A stretch of 64,000 nt of DNA from Candidatus Poribacteria bacterium (GTDB taxonomy: Bacteria; Poribacteria; WGA-4E; WGA-3G): contig JAJEDB010000126.1 in NCBI GenBank assembly GCA_022821725.1, positions 1-64,000 on the forward strand, given 5' to 3'. The notes under the pieces are model-generated. The model did no database searches and was not told the origin of the DNA. It saw only the letters and a list, made by a program, of their open reading frames with translations. A program made the translations under genes and the position numbers. This document shows positions 63,098 through 64,000 of the stretch, one piece after another. The number at the start of each line of letters is the position of its first letter. Within the stretch, counting starts at the first letter, position 1.

Positions 63098-64000
<903 letters not shown>

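Overview
The window reads as a bacterial chromosome segment of moderate G+C content. It mixes core genes (rpoB, rpoC, fusA, lon, fumC, hom, a fatty-acid synthesis cluster, sucC, pgk, proS) with catabolic genes typical of free-living or host-associated polysaccharide degraders: GH32, an oligogalacturonate-lyase-like propeller, Gfo/Idh/MocA, mandelate racemase-like, UGSC and DUF6785 families, and secreted LamG-like proteins. That combination, the short C-terminal WG-containing tail on the secreted proteins and the many palindromic repeats suggest a Candidatus Poribacteria-like organism or a neighbouring lineage. This is an inference; no 16S gene is present.

Layout. 1-16 kb: an IS end that has broken an oxidoreductase gene, then dehydrogenases, a GH32 enzyme, an ABC ATPase, a DUF58 protein, a TAXI binding protein, a HAD phosphatase, a PL22-like propeller, an enolase-superfamily enzyme, an M14-like peptidase, a TPR protein and a UGSC-family gene read through an in-frame TGA (probable selenocysteine). 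16-24 kb: lon, a DUF6785 membrane protein, CapA-like, coiled-coil and class II aldolase-like genes. 24-31 kb: a type ISP/IIG restriction-modification enzyme translationally coupled to a large membrane-anchored TPR protein, followed by a second TPR protein. 31-51 kb: fumC, then rpoC and rpoB on the minus strand, DUF4416, a P1 peptidase, fusA, an HtrA protease and a DUF1232 protein. 51-64 kb: a sugar isomerase, tRNA-Pro(GGG), hom, yceD-rpmF-fabH-fabD-fabG-acpP-fabF, hicAB, folK, sucC, pgk and the 5' part of proS.

The most unusual content is in the RNA polymerase genes. RpoC (1901 aa) carries about 540 residues of roughly 35-residue degenerate repeats in the trigger-loop (SI3) position. RpoB (1785 aa) carries the same module at two sites, one of them also holding a degenerate domain that resembles a restriction-nuclease fold. 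The module resembles a native segment of the RpoC clamp, as if that segment had been amplified and copied into both subunits.

Three dispersed repeat systems overlay the genes: REP-like palindromes, some in-frame inside fusA and rpoB; short elements with TAGGACTTACGCA ends; and a leader element that ends in a ribosome binding site directly before the start codons of at least seven or eight unrelated genes, including fabH, acpP, proS and fumC.
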